Below, one piece after another: positions 33,766 through 42,880 of a stretch of 64,000 nucleotides of DNA (position 1 is the stretch's first letter; each line of letters opens with the position of its first letter). Under the pieces are notes generated by a model, which was not told the DNA's origin, made no database searches, and worked only from the letters and a program-made list of their open reading frames with translations. The DNA lies in the NCBI GenBank assembly GCA_965112735.1, contig OZ218959.1:186001-250000 (forward strand), given 5' to 3'. The stretch is from Phaeosaccion multiseriatum (taxonomy: Eukaryota; Ochrophyta, other classes). Position numbers and translations under genes: made by a program.

Positions 33766-35633
33766 ACTACTGGCGGTGGCTCCCCTGCCGCCCCTGTCCC
33801 ATGCGATGTCCCTGCCCCTGCCCTAAGCAATGCCCCAGCCTCCTCCCGCATGACCTTGAGCAGCCTGACGGCCTCTCTCCAGTCGCCCCTGTGGCTGCAG
33901 CACGACAGCGCCGCGTTGTATGTGTGTACTGAGGGGCGCACGCCCTTCTCTTTCATGCCCGCCATGAGGCGTCGCACTTGCCCGTGCAGACCGCTCTTGC
34001 CAAGCGCCGTGATGGTGTAACTGTAGCTCGACCCGTCCGGAGGCGGGGGCGCGAAGCGAGCGCCTGCTCTGCCCCCCCCCCCCATGGCCTCGAGGACAGC
34101 AAGCGCCTCCTTCCCTCTCTTCGCCAAGTTGAGGGCGTCCAAGCAAGCATTGTAAACCTCGATATTCCCCCGGCGGGGCTCCTGCCTGTGCTCCTGCTCC
34201 CCCACGCCCACCGCCTCTGCTCGCTGCCCTTGCCGTTGCCCGTGCTCTTGCCCAGCTAGCCCCCGCCAGCCCTCGCCCTCCTCGTACTCGTCCATGGCTT
34301 GCAGCACCTGCTCCCATTGCCCCTCCATGCCCAAGTCCCGGAGGCGCTTGGCCAAGACCTCGTCCTCGTCGAGCTCTCTGTCCTCCGCTTCATCGCCCCG
34401 CCCCTTGCCTGTCTCCCCGCTGCTGCTGATGATGCTGTTGCTGCTGCTGTTGCTGCTGCTGCCCTCTCTCCTGGTGCTAGTGGCGCTTGTCTCCTCCTCG
34501 CCTCGCCATGGGCCCTCTCTCGATCTCGAGGTGCGCTGCCGAGCGTCCTCGTGCGGCTGGACATTGACATGCACATCGACATCGACTTCGAGACTCACGT
34601 CCACCTTGACTTTGTGGGACATGTGAGAAGGAGGTTGGGGAAGAGGATGGGGAGGAGGAGGAGGAGGTGTTCGCCGCTGCAGTCTGGAGACGGGCCAGTC
34701 TGGAGGCGAGAAGCCGTCGAAACCGTCGAAGCCGTCGCCACCGACGTAGGAGGAAGAGGAGGGAGCTGCCGACCCAGCCAAGGCGGAACAGGGCTCCCTG
34801 TCGTTCGTGTTGGGTCCCCTCTTGTTGGGCCCCCTCTTGTGGCGGTATCCCCCGCTCGGCGCCTGGTGCGAGGGGCTGCGGCGCTGCATCATCATCATCC
34901 TCGCCGGCGGAGGGGCCGAGGGAGGGGAGTCTAGAGAGGACGAGCGGCGCCACCCCTCTGCCTCTGCCCCTGCTTCTGTCTCTTCTTCTTGCGGCGCTGC
35001 GTCTGCTGCCTTTTCCTCCCCACACAGCGGGCGCCCCGCATCAGCAGCCCCTCTCGCCACTGCCAATGCTGATGGTGCCACCCGCGGCCTTCTCCTCTCC
35101 TTGCTGCTTCCTACGACGTCCAGGGAGGCTTGTGCTGTGGCACCAACTACTCCTGCTTCTCCAGTCCGTGCTCCTGCTCCCTCCCTTCGCGACTGGTGCA
35201 GACAGGGAGAGACGAACGAAAGCATTCCCTTCGCAAGAGCCGGCGAGTTTTCCGCCGCGCCCTTCCTGCCACTCTCAGTACCGTGCTCTTCGATGAGTAC
35301 CTCTCCCTCAGTGCCCCTCTCCTCTCTCCCTCTTCGTGAGGCAGTGGTCGCAGGAGCAACCGCAGCACTGCTGACAGGCCTACCAGGGGCACATCTCCCG
35401 GCTGCTCCCACACAACTCTCCGCAGTAATCCTCCCAGAAGCGGGAGAAGAGGAGGCCGCTGCCGCTGCGTCTGCACTCGCCCCCGTCCTCCCGGGTGGTG
35501 ACAGAAGGAGGAGGGAGGCAGTGACACCCACCATCGCCTCTAACCCCCGCCACCAGGCAGAGAGTGACCACCTCCACGCCACCCATCCCCCCGCAGCACC
35601 CCGCCAAGGATGCTCCCCCCCTGCGCCAGGCAT
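27483..35633 (-). CDS. Large pentatricopeptide repeat (PPR) protein, 8 exons
   Basis: Exons, read on the minus strand: 35633-33549, 33274-33035, 32753-32410, 32151-32026, 31760-30168, 29958-29817, 29549-29250 and 28874-27483. All junctions keep frame and give 2,073 residues. PPR-type helical repeats are clear: TYNAALSCCSHRGDWREAVR, YNSAITAWGRAGQWERALA, YTSAMRALGRAGNRERALQ and WSLAIKACGRAGQWREALR. PPR proteins bind single-stranded RNA, nearly always in mitochondria or plastids. The first 430 or so residues are low-complexity and Ser/Arg/Glu-rich. The repeats are interrupted by Gly/Asp/Ser/Gln-rich inserts, several of which are dispersed words (QLVVQQ, DGSG) seen elsewhere in the window. No SMR, DYW or other catalytic domain is visible. 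The start at 35633 is the longest option; M at 35534 (MVGVTASLLLL) is an alternative. It diverges from the LYR gene. Confidence 0.85.
28021..28072 (-). repeat. GCT/CAG triplet run coding poly-Ala in the PPR gene
   Basis: On the plus strand this is (CAG)n. In the PPR reading frame it gives a run of about 17 Ala. It lies between PPR motifs in the last exon. Confidence 0.85.
28890..29110 (-). repeat. GGGGA/GGAAG tract in PPR intron
   Basis: Irregular purine tract on the plus strand (pyrimidine on the coding strand) leading to the acceptor of the last exon. It fills most of intron 28875-29249; the donor side is a GT array. Confidence 0.9.
32170..32272 (-). repeat. (GGGA)n, coding-strand (TCCC)n before an acceptor
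   Basis: A 100-bp GGGA array on the plus strand; on the PPR coding strand it is the pyrimidine tract just upstream of the acceptor for exon 32151-32026. Confidence 0.95.
32765..33030 (-). repeat. Minisatellite with GAGGCATATGG and GATGGGTCA
   Basis: About ten imperfect copies of a 19- to 26-bp unit (gatgggtcagatggaggcat) fill PPR intron 32754-33034. Confidence 0.92.
33275..33548 (-). other. PPR intron, no evident repeat
   Basis: Intron between exons 1 and 2. Mostly unique sequence with a CT-rich patch at 33445-33545 and a tatcaccaacaagcc word at 33360. Confidence 0.6.
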
Positions 35634-35889
35634 GATGGGACAATTGGGGGGGGCGGGCTAAGCCTCCCCCCCGCTATGAATGGGAGGACCTATCTTCATG
35701 GTAGCCCACTTCCTTGCCTTGAGCAGCCTAGGTCACGCTTCCCTTCGTGTGCACGTGACGCCTTAAAGCGTATAGCTCAAGCAAAGAAGGTTTATAAGTC
35801 CTATCTACGTTCGCTTGCATCATGTGGGCAAGGAGAAACACTGAAACTGAAACTGAATCTCCTCCACCCATATCCCTTTATACAGGATA
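35634..35889. promoter_or_regulatory. Divergent promoter region (PPR / LYR)
   Basis: 256 bp separate the start codons of the minus-strand PPR gene and the plus-strand LYR gene, so both must be controlled from here. No clear TATA box. A gaaactgaaactgaatc stretch lies at 35836-35860. Confidence 0.5.
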
Positions 35890-36233
35890 ATGGTCGCTAC
35901 GGGGAATGCGACGTTGTCGCTGTACCGGCGCATGCTCCGGACGGTGCAGAGCATGCCCAAGTCTAGCCTGCGCCTGCACGTCGACAAGAGGGTTCGCGCT
36001 CAGGTGAGTTGGCCTTCGCCTCCCACTCTTCCCTTCCCCCTCGTCTCCCCTGACCTCTCTCTCGCCTTGCTTGTCTGGTACAGTTCCGCAAGGACGTGAA
36101 GGTGACAGACAAGAAGGAGGTGCAGTTCCTCTTGAACCTCGGGGAGACGAACCTCGACACCATCATCGAGCAGAAGAAGACCCTCGAGGCGCAGCGACAC
36201 CTCGAGATGCAGGAGTGGAGAGCGATCCGATAA
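35890..36233 (+). CDS. LYR-motif (Complex1_LYR) protein, LYRM9-like
   Basis: Two exons, 35890-36003 and 36084-36233, joined in phase 0 (CAG|gtgagt ... gtacag|TTC) to give 87 residues. The N-terminus carries the LYR motif in LSLYRRMLR, followed by a conserved Phe in RAQFRKDV and a short three-helix-sized body, the usual size for this family. LYR proteins are small mitochondrial factors that act with the acyl-carrier protein in Fe-S cluster delivery or respiratory complex assembly. The architecture and spacing are closest to LYRM9 as I know it, but the paralogue cannot be fixed by eye. The ATG follows tatacaggata, which could also be an acceptor, so a short upstream exon cannot be excluded. Confidence 0.8.
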
Positions 36234-37576
36234 GTGTGCAGAGAACGATCCTCTCTCTGGCTGTGGTCCCATCTACCCTTCGCTTCTTAGGCAGAGTATC
36301 TAGCCAAGCAGCGTGTGCTCCAGCTCGTGGTCCGTCCGTCCCTCAGCCGCCGCCGCTGTGAGTTGAGTGGCCGAGCTGCTTCTGCTCGTGCATAGGGATA
36401 TGAGAGGAAAGGCCAGATTCGACGCTATCGCTGGCCTACAAGCAGGCAGCAGGGACAGAGCTCGGATGCAAGAGCACCGCCGGCCAGCAGGAGGGAATAA
36501 CACCTTGTCCACGAAGAACTCGGGGCCTGTCCCGGCCAAGTACAGCGACCCCAGGAGCCCCATCACCTAGCCTCTCGGTCTGGGCACCCTCAGCTCGGCA
36601 ATTTCCTCTTGTCGAAGGTCCCTGCTCCTCAATGTCAACAGTGGCCTTGTGAGTTTGGGCCTCAGAGAGGGGGAGAGCGTTCTCTCCGTAGGGTTACAGG
36701 TGCGAGAGTGCTGCCCTCACCCTCCAGGCCAAGTCACGACATCACAGCTCAGGAAGCCGTTTCTCGGCATGGATGAGAAGGCCTTGTGGTGTACGCTGTG
36801 CGTTATGTTTGTTGCGGACGTTAGTGGAGTGCCGGATCCCGACAAGAACGTCTGTCGGAGAGAGTCGCAGCGTAGGATTACGCGGAGAAGGCGGCTGGCC
36901 TCCCAAGCTCCATAGCGCGTACGGAAGGAGGAGAGAGTCGAGCGGGTCATATGCCTGCGCTCCTACCGGCCCTCCGAGAGTCTGAGGACGGCGAGCGGAG
37001 AGCGAGGCTGCTTCTGACTTGGCGGGGGCCTGGGTGGGCTTGTGACTTGGCCGCCTTTTTGCCGCGCTTGGCTCCACTTTGGCTTCTCTCAGCTGCACTT
37101 TGACTGCCCAGCATGGGAGTGATATGCTCGTGGAAAGCGCTTTGTGAGGGCCTCCTGGTGCCTCCCTTCGACACCGCGGAGAGGGTCATGTGAGTGTGTG
37201 TGTTTGCGGCTCTTCTTCTGGCTTACTGGCCTTACGAAGTGATGAGAGGGGGGGGGGGCAGGCACGACGCTGAGGCACTGCACGGAGTCTCCAACTCGAG
37301 GGAAGAGGGGGGTGTGTGGTGCGTGGTGCTTGTGTCGAGGGAGAGGGGGGTTGGCATGGGGGGCATCACGACCCTCTCGGGGCCACTCTCTCAGCGGGAA
37401 GGAGGGGTTACGGCCTTAGCTTAGTATACTTCACGCACGAGTCTGTAAGGACACTCTCCCTGTTGTAGATCGTTTGTTATGGCTGAAATGAAAGAAAAAA
37501 AGAAAAAATCACATTTGTATCACCAACTTGTTTCCCACCTCTCCCCCCCTCGAGGGCCCCGGAGACACAGCGACAC

Positions 37577-37614
<38 letters not shown>

Positions 37615-37698
37615 TCAGTTTCTTAAATACCTCTCCCCCCCTCTTATATTAGATCTTCCCTTCTGGTCAGGATTTACAGCATAGCTTCATCTCCACAT
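36234..37698. other. Intergenic region with (CA)n and no firm gene
   Basis: No strong coding signal. A doubtful two-exon minus-strand model is listed separately. A minus-strand open stretch at 36300-36563 starts MGLLGSLYLAGTGPEFF but has no supported start context or homology I can name. A (CA)n run lies at 37578-37612. Confidence 0.55.
36742..37189 (-). CDS. Doubtful small basic protein (two-exon model)
   Basis: Possible exons on the minus strand are 37189-36967 and 36851-36742, joined by GCCG|gtagga and ctccgacag|AC. This gives a 110-residue basic protein starting MTLSAVSKGGTRRPSQSAF and ending HAEKRLPEL. The frame is open and the acceptor good, but I recognise no domain and the composition is unremarkable. 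It could equally be chance. Confidence 0.25.
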
Positions 37699-38830
37699 AT
37701 GATTGGTGGTCTGTATGTGATGCTGTTTCTGGCAACGCTCCTGCAGCGTGGAGGAGCGGACGAGTCAGGGCCTGCGGAACAGCTTCGTCGAGGCCTTCAG
37801 ATCATAGGCGCAGGTACTTGACGTCTACAGCTATTGAATTAACCATTCCGTGGCCTACCTTGTACTCCCTTACGTGCCTAACCTTACTTCCACGCACGTC
37901 CCTTCTCTCTTAATCTAAACATGCCTTACTACGCTCTGTTGAAGAAGGACAAACCCGTAGTTTTGGTGGCCCACGGGGCGTACAAAGTCCCTAGGATGGT
38001 ATCAATAGCGACGCCCCTGCGAACCAAGCTAAATCCTTTCCCTGCTTTGCGTGATGGACGGGCCTTGTTCCGCAGGGTATGGGCGCACCGGCACCTTGTC
38101 GTTAAAGAAAGCTCTCGATCACTTGGGCTACTCCACGTATCACATGGTAGAGATACTTGAGAACTTTCGAAAGCGCGACTTTGACAAGTGGTCGGAGTAC
38201 TTCAATGGACAGACGGACTTGACAGACTTGACGAGCACGGTGTATGAGTCTCTCAACTATACGGCAGCTGTAGATCATCCCACTAGCGACATCTGGCCGG
38301 AGCTTGCTCAGCACTACCCAGACGCCAAGATTATTCTCACGGAGCGGTCAACGCCTGAAGAGTATTGGGAATCGGCGAGTAAGACGACACTCATTCCGAA
38401 CCTTCCCATGCAGATCGTCCTGACTGTTGCGCCCTTCTTCCGGAGAATGAAAGTCTTCATCACAGCCTTGCAGTCCTCCACGTTTGGGCTCGATCGACCA
38501 ATCACCGAGGACGACAAGGATCTGGTGATCCGAAAGTACAGCGAGAACTCGGCCAAGGCTCGCGCTCTGGCGGTGGAGGCTCCCGATCGAGTGCTAATCT
38601 ACCAAGTTTCGCAAGGCTGGGAGCCTCTATGTGCGTTTCTTGGCAAGGAAGTACCGAAAGGTGTGCCCTTTCCCTCCGGTAACACCAGGGCCGAGTTTCG
38701 ACTGCGTTGGGTAATCATCCTGGGTGTGCTGGCTGGTGGCTTGCTTCTCTTGGCTCTGTTGGCACGGACAGTCGTGCGCAAATTGTCCTCGGCAATTGCT
38801 TCTACCGCTGCGGCCCCCAAGCTCGACTAA
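37699..38830 (+). CDS. Membrane-anchored P-loop sulfotransferase-like protein
   Basis: Exons 37699-37813 and 38076-38830 join in phase 1 (GGCGCAG|gtactt ... ttccgcag|GGTAT), giving 289 residues. The junction rebuilds the P-loop-like PAPS-binding motif IIGAGYGRTGTLSLKKAL. The C-terminal signature QGWEPLCAFLGKEVP and the internal KIILTERSTPEEYW (strand plus Arg-Ser motif) match the Sulfotransfer_4 / NAD-epimerase-like sulfotransferase family. Residues 1-15 (MIGGLYVMLFLATLL) form a hydrophobic signal or anchor. Residues about 249-270 (WVIILGVLAGGLLLLALLAR) form a strong C-terminal membrane segment, so the enzyme is probably tethered to a membrane. The substrate is unknown. It is convergent with the CAP gene. 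Confidence 0.87.
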
Positions 38831-39305
38831 AGCTGCACTGCATGCATGCTGCCTTGGCCGGTTTGGTGTTTATGTAATCCTCTTCGGTTCATGTATTTAA
38901 GCTTGAAGAAAGTAATCGAGAGAGGGGAATTTTGTACTTATTATTGTTTTTATAACTCAAGAATATTAAGGTTGGAAGCCTCCCGTCCTCATCACCCTGC
39001 CCACTCAAAATTGATCATTCACGTGTTGCAATATATATTGCCCCCCCCCCCCCGCAATCTCCGATACCTCCAGGGCGCTGTTCAGATTATGCGCCACTCA
39101 ACTTTCTCCGTTGGTCTGCCTCGACAAGATCTATCTAGATGCTCTTTCTGCTGCGTGTGTGTATGTGGGTCGGTCCTCTGTGCAGCGCCGAAGTCTGCAC
39201 AGATTTGCACACTTCCTCCCATTCGTTGTATCTACAACTGTACATGCTCACATACGTCAAGCAGAGTGACGCAAAAGCCTTCCTCAGCTTTCCTCAGATC
39301 CGCAC
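38831..39305. other. Intergenic region between convergent genes
   Basis: 3' flanks of the sulfotransferase-like and CAP genes. AT-richer than its surroundings (38880-39040), with a C-run at 39041-39053. No coding signal. Confidence 0.7.
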
Positions 39306-40848
39306 TCAGCACAGGCCGAGCACGTTCTCCTGGAACTGCCCGGTGATGTTGCCCTGCTCGGAGTAGTTGCACGCCACGTACACCGACCCGCCGCTCTCGC
39401 TCGCGCCGCAGCCCAGGCTGGTGCTGCTTACCCACACCACTTGCGTGAAGTGTCCCGTGGCTCCGAGGTTTCCGTCGCACGCCGTCGTGGCGCACAGTGA
39501 AATCTCAGCGTACCTGCGGCACGGCGGATGGCAACAGACGGAGGCGGGATGGGTGGGTGGGCGTATCAGTCAGAGAGGGCGGCGCATCATTTATTCATCA
39601 CTCTCTACGCAATTGCATTACGGTCAGCCCTTTGAGCGAATGGCATCATTGGCCATGTTGTCGTGGCCTCCCCCACCACCACCACCACCCGGACTGTGAC
39701 CATCCAGTGCCATCACCCTGAGCATCGTACGCATATCCTTAACGCACGTACCATTGATCGATAGACCACGTGGCGATCTCGACAAAGTCCGAGCCGGAGG
39801 TGAAGGCGATGTTCTCTCCGACTCCGCCGGCGCCGCTGTGCGTGAGGCTCTGCGAGGCGGCCATCTGATCGGCCCACGCCTGCGCCTGACTCGCGAGGGC
39901 ATCGTCCCTGCACGATGGAGGAGGAGAGAAGAGAAGAAGGGAGGAGAGGAGAGGAGAGAAAAGGAGAGAGAAGAAGAGGGGAGGAGAGGGGAGGAGAAGA
40001 GAGTAGAGTAGAGTAGAGTGGAGGAGAGGAGAGGAGAGGAGAGGGAAAGGGAGAGGGGAGGAGAGGAGAGGCAGCGGGGCGTCGGCATCGCCAGACAGAC
40101 AGATCAGAAAGAGAGCCAGCAAAAGATTACTAAACGAAACATCAACGGAAAGAATGAGCCAGGCCTGCCTGAATCGAGTGTGCGTTGCTCACCATTGCAG
40201 GGCAGGGGTCTTGCATTGCAGACCTCTGTAGCTGTTGTGCTTGTCTAGGATCACGCTCTGCCAGCCCCCCCCAGTGGCAGGGGCTGCTGGAGAGGCGGGG
40301 GTGGGGGCGGGGTCGTTGGCGGGAGCCGGAGCAGGCCTCACGGGCTTCCCTCCTCCCTGAGCGGGGGTGGTGGGAGCAGGCTTCACAGGCTTTCCTCCCC
40401 CCTGAACGGGGGCGGGCGCAGGCTGGGCGGGTGCAGTAGGCGCAGGCCGGGCGGGGGCGGGAACCGGCCCCCCTCCTTGTTGTCCTTGATCTCCCGTTCC
40501 GGTCTGCCACGTTGTCTGCCATGTCTGGTCTTGTTGCTGCTGCTGAAGTGGTTGCTGTTGTTGTTGTTCTTGGTTTCCACCGGAAGCAGCATTGGCACCA
40601 CCAGCGGAGGCAAAGACACCACCAGCACCAGCAGTGGCCGCGGCACCGCCAGCAGAGACTGAGACACCGCCAGCAGAGGCAGTAGCGGTAGCAGCAGCAG
40701 GGACCTCTTTACCGGTCTTGAGTCTCCTCGCCATGTGCTTTCCTTGATTGACGGGAGTCGGCCTCCTCTCCGAAGCTGTCCCAAAGGTGGGAGGGCTGAG
40801 GAGGACGAGACCCAACAGGGCGAGGCAGGAACAGGCCACACGGCTCAT
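39306..40848 (-). CDS. Secreted CAP/SCP (PR-1-like) protein
   Basis: Exons on the minus strand: 40848-40193, 39907-39752 and 39513-39306, all phase-consistent, giving 339 residues. It starts with a signal peptide (MSRVACSCLALLGLVLLSPP), then a Pro/Ala/Gly/Gln-rich linker of about 175 residues with PAPAQP-type repeats. The C-terminal CAP domain shows HNSYRGLQC, LTHS, GENIAF, the CAP1 motif GHFTQVVW and the CAP2-like VACNYSEQGN, plus several Cys for disulphides. CAP proteins are extracellular; roles include sterol or lipid binding and defence. An in-frame ATG at 40893 would add 15 residues but spoil the signal peptide, so 40848 is preferred. Confidence 0.92.
39917..40065 (-). repeat. GGAGA-rich tract in CAP intron 1
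   Basis: Irregular ggaga/gagta purine tract on the plus strand, which is the pyrimidine tract upstream of the acceptor for CAP exon 2. Confidence 0.88.
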
Positions 40849-42880
40849 GATGATGGACTTGATGAAGACGCTGGTGAAGAGCGGGCCAAGCAAGGCAGGT
40901 TATGAGTAGTAGGGGGGGGCTCGCTCATCCCACCTCCTCTTGCTTGGCTGCTTCTCTCACATGGGACACGTCACACTTCTCCTCTTCCAACAACTCTTCG
41001 CTCTCACTCAGTCCGTACCCTCAATCCCGTCCCAACCAGGGTTACGCAGTGAATATCACATGCAGGTTAAGGTAGAGGAGCCACCGGTAGAGATGAATTT
41101 GTTGCGTTTCGATTGATTTTTGGAAACCGTTTCCCAAAGGTGTGGCGGAGGCGGAGCTTCGTCGTAGCCTCCGCCTCAGCGCAAGGACCAAAGCTGCATA
41201 AATTCGTACTGAGGTATCCGTAGCAGCGCTCGAGGCTACACCGAGAAGCAGGTGGAGCAACAGCGACCGAGCTCCCAACAAAGAAAAAAAGAGAGCTCAA
41301 AAGGAGCGAGAGTGGACTTGGAGGCGCTTTGCCTTTGTCGTAGGCCCTACGCGGCACCAGACCCCACTGTCGTAGGGCCGAAGGCGTCTCCATACGTCAG
41401 TAGGATTGAAAGCATCAACACCGTTCTCCACTATGTGAGGTTTCATTTTTGTTGGGGGCTTCCACCATTTTTGTGTTTTTTTGTTTTTTGGCCTCTCAGT
41501 CTCATCAGCCAGTTTCCCGCTCTTGGGTGCCGCCGCCACTCCTTCCGCTACTCTGAAGGGGAAGGAAGTACCGACAAGGCAGCCGGAAGGGAAGGATGGA
41601 AGGACATGAACATTTTTAACATTCGTGTCGTATCGGCTGCCCCAAACGATCCAAAAAAACAAAAAAACCCGCCAACCAAACCGCCACTAAACTGAAACTG
41701 AAACTGAAACCGACACGCAGACACGAACACGCACACGCACACACGCGCTCTCTCGCTCGCTCCCGCTCTCGGCACTACATGGGATTGCGCGCTCAACACA
41801 TCGTCCCTTTTGCAGCCTTTCGTTGTTTCTTTCTCTCTCTCTCTCTCTGGCCCTTGTCGTGTTAAGCTTCAGAAAGGCTGAAATTACGCATTTAGGCAAG
41901 ACAGCACACAGCGTTACGAAAGAACAATTCTTGATCCGACGAAAGTCGAACGAAAATCCAAGGCCTACGGGGGTTCAACCCCTGCCGGTCGGCTGTCTGT
42001 TTTTGCTGCCCTGGGGTGCTGACTGGCGGGCGCGAGTATAGAGGAGAGCGGAAGGGGATGATTTGCGCCAAATTTATTGAAGCTCCCTTTTGTATTTACT
42101 TTTGTGGAGCAGAGCTCCTTTTTCTAAGCGAGAGGTGGCGAGCTTCCCCAACGTGCTTTCCCTCCCCTCCCTTTCACAAAGCTAATAAGATGTTTTTTCC
42201 TACTACGATACCACGTTCCCATGGCACCAGCTGCTTTCGGCTGGTGTTGGTGTTGCCCCCCCCGGGGTCTGATCATCCCGCTGGTGCTGCCCAGTCTCCT
42301 CGCTGGCGTGTGTCTGAGAGCGACCCTCCGTTCCCCTTTTTATGATACCTGTCTCAAGATGAGATTCCTCAAGCTTCCCTCCCGATTGTGAATGCAGAAC
42401 TGTTAAAGTGCCGTTGAGCGGTGTTGTCCTTCTTCCTACTGAGCGTGCACTCAGCACTTCAAAAGCACAAGTCCCCAAGTCCCCGTGTACGTTAGCCAGA
42501 AACGCCCTTACAAGAGCTGCAGTCAAACCACCTGTAATATACAGTGCTGTAATCCCCCCCCCCCCTCTCCCCTCCCCTCCCCTTCCCTTCCCTTCCCTGC
42601 CCCCCTGCCTACGCACAGCCAAAGCCATCGCCGAAGCCGTGCCGTGCCAATTTCCGTATCTGCCGGTGTGACGCTGCTCCCCCTTCTCTTCCCCGTCCCC
42701 CCCGTGCTGGTGCTGGTGCGGCCCTCCGTAATTCAGGGGCAAAACCCTCCACACTCACTCACGGCCATGGTCAATGGTCAGTCCCACGACGGTCAATAGT
42801 CAGCCCCAGTGTGTGTGTCGTTGGGGCTTGTGGTAAGCCATGGTCAGCCCCCCGACAGTCCATAGTCAGTCCCACGACAG
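40849..42880. other. 2-kb region without a supportable gene
   Basis: Contains the upstream region of the CAP gene, then sequence without convincing coding frames. Notable pieces: an aaactg hexamer run at 41691-41712, an acgcac stretch at 41715-41748, a tctctc run at 41830-41848 and a C/CCTT run at 42547-42600. Two copies of a gtcccacgacrgtcaatagtcagcccc unit lie at about 42779-42895. Short open frames exist on both strands but none has a recognisable domain. Confidence 0.6.

Noticed and set aside
41042-41281. Minus-strand 79-codon frame with a signal-like N-terminus
   Set aside because: Hydrophobic start only; no domain, no splice support and an unremarkable length for chance.
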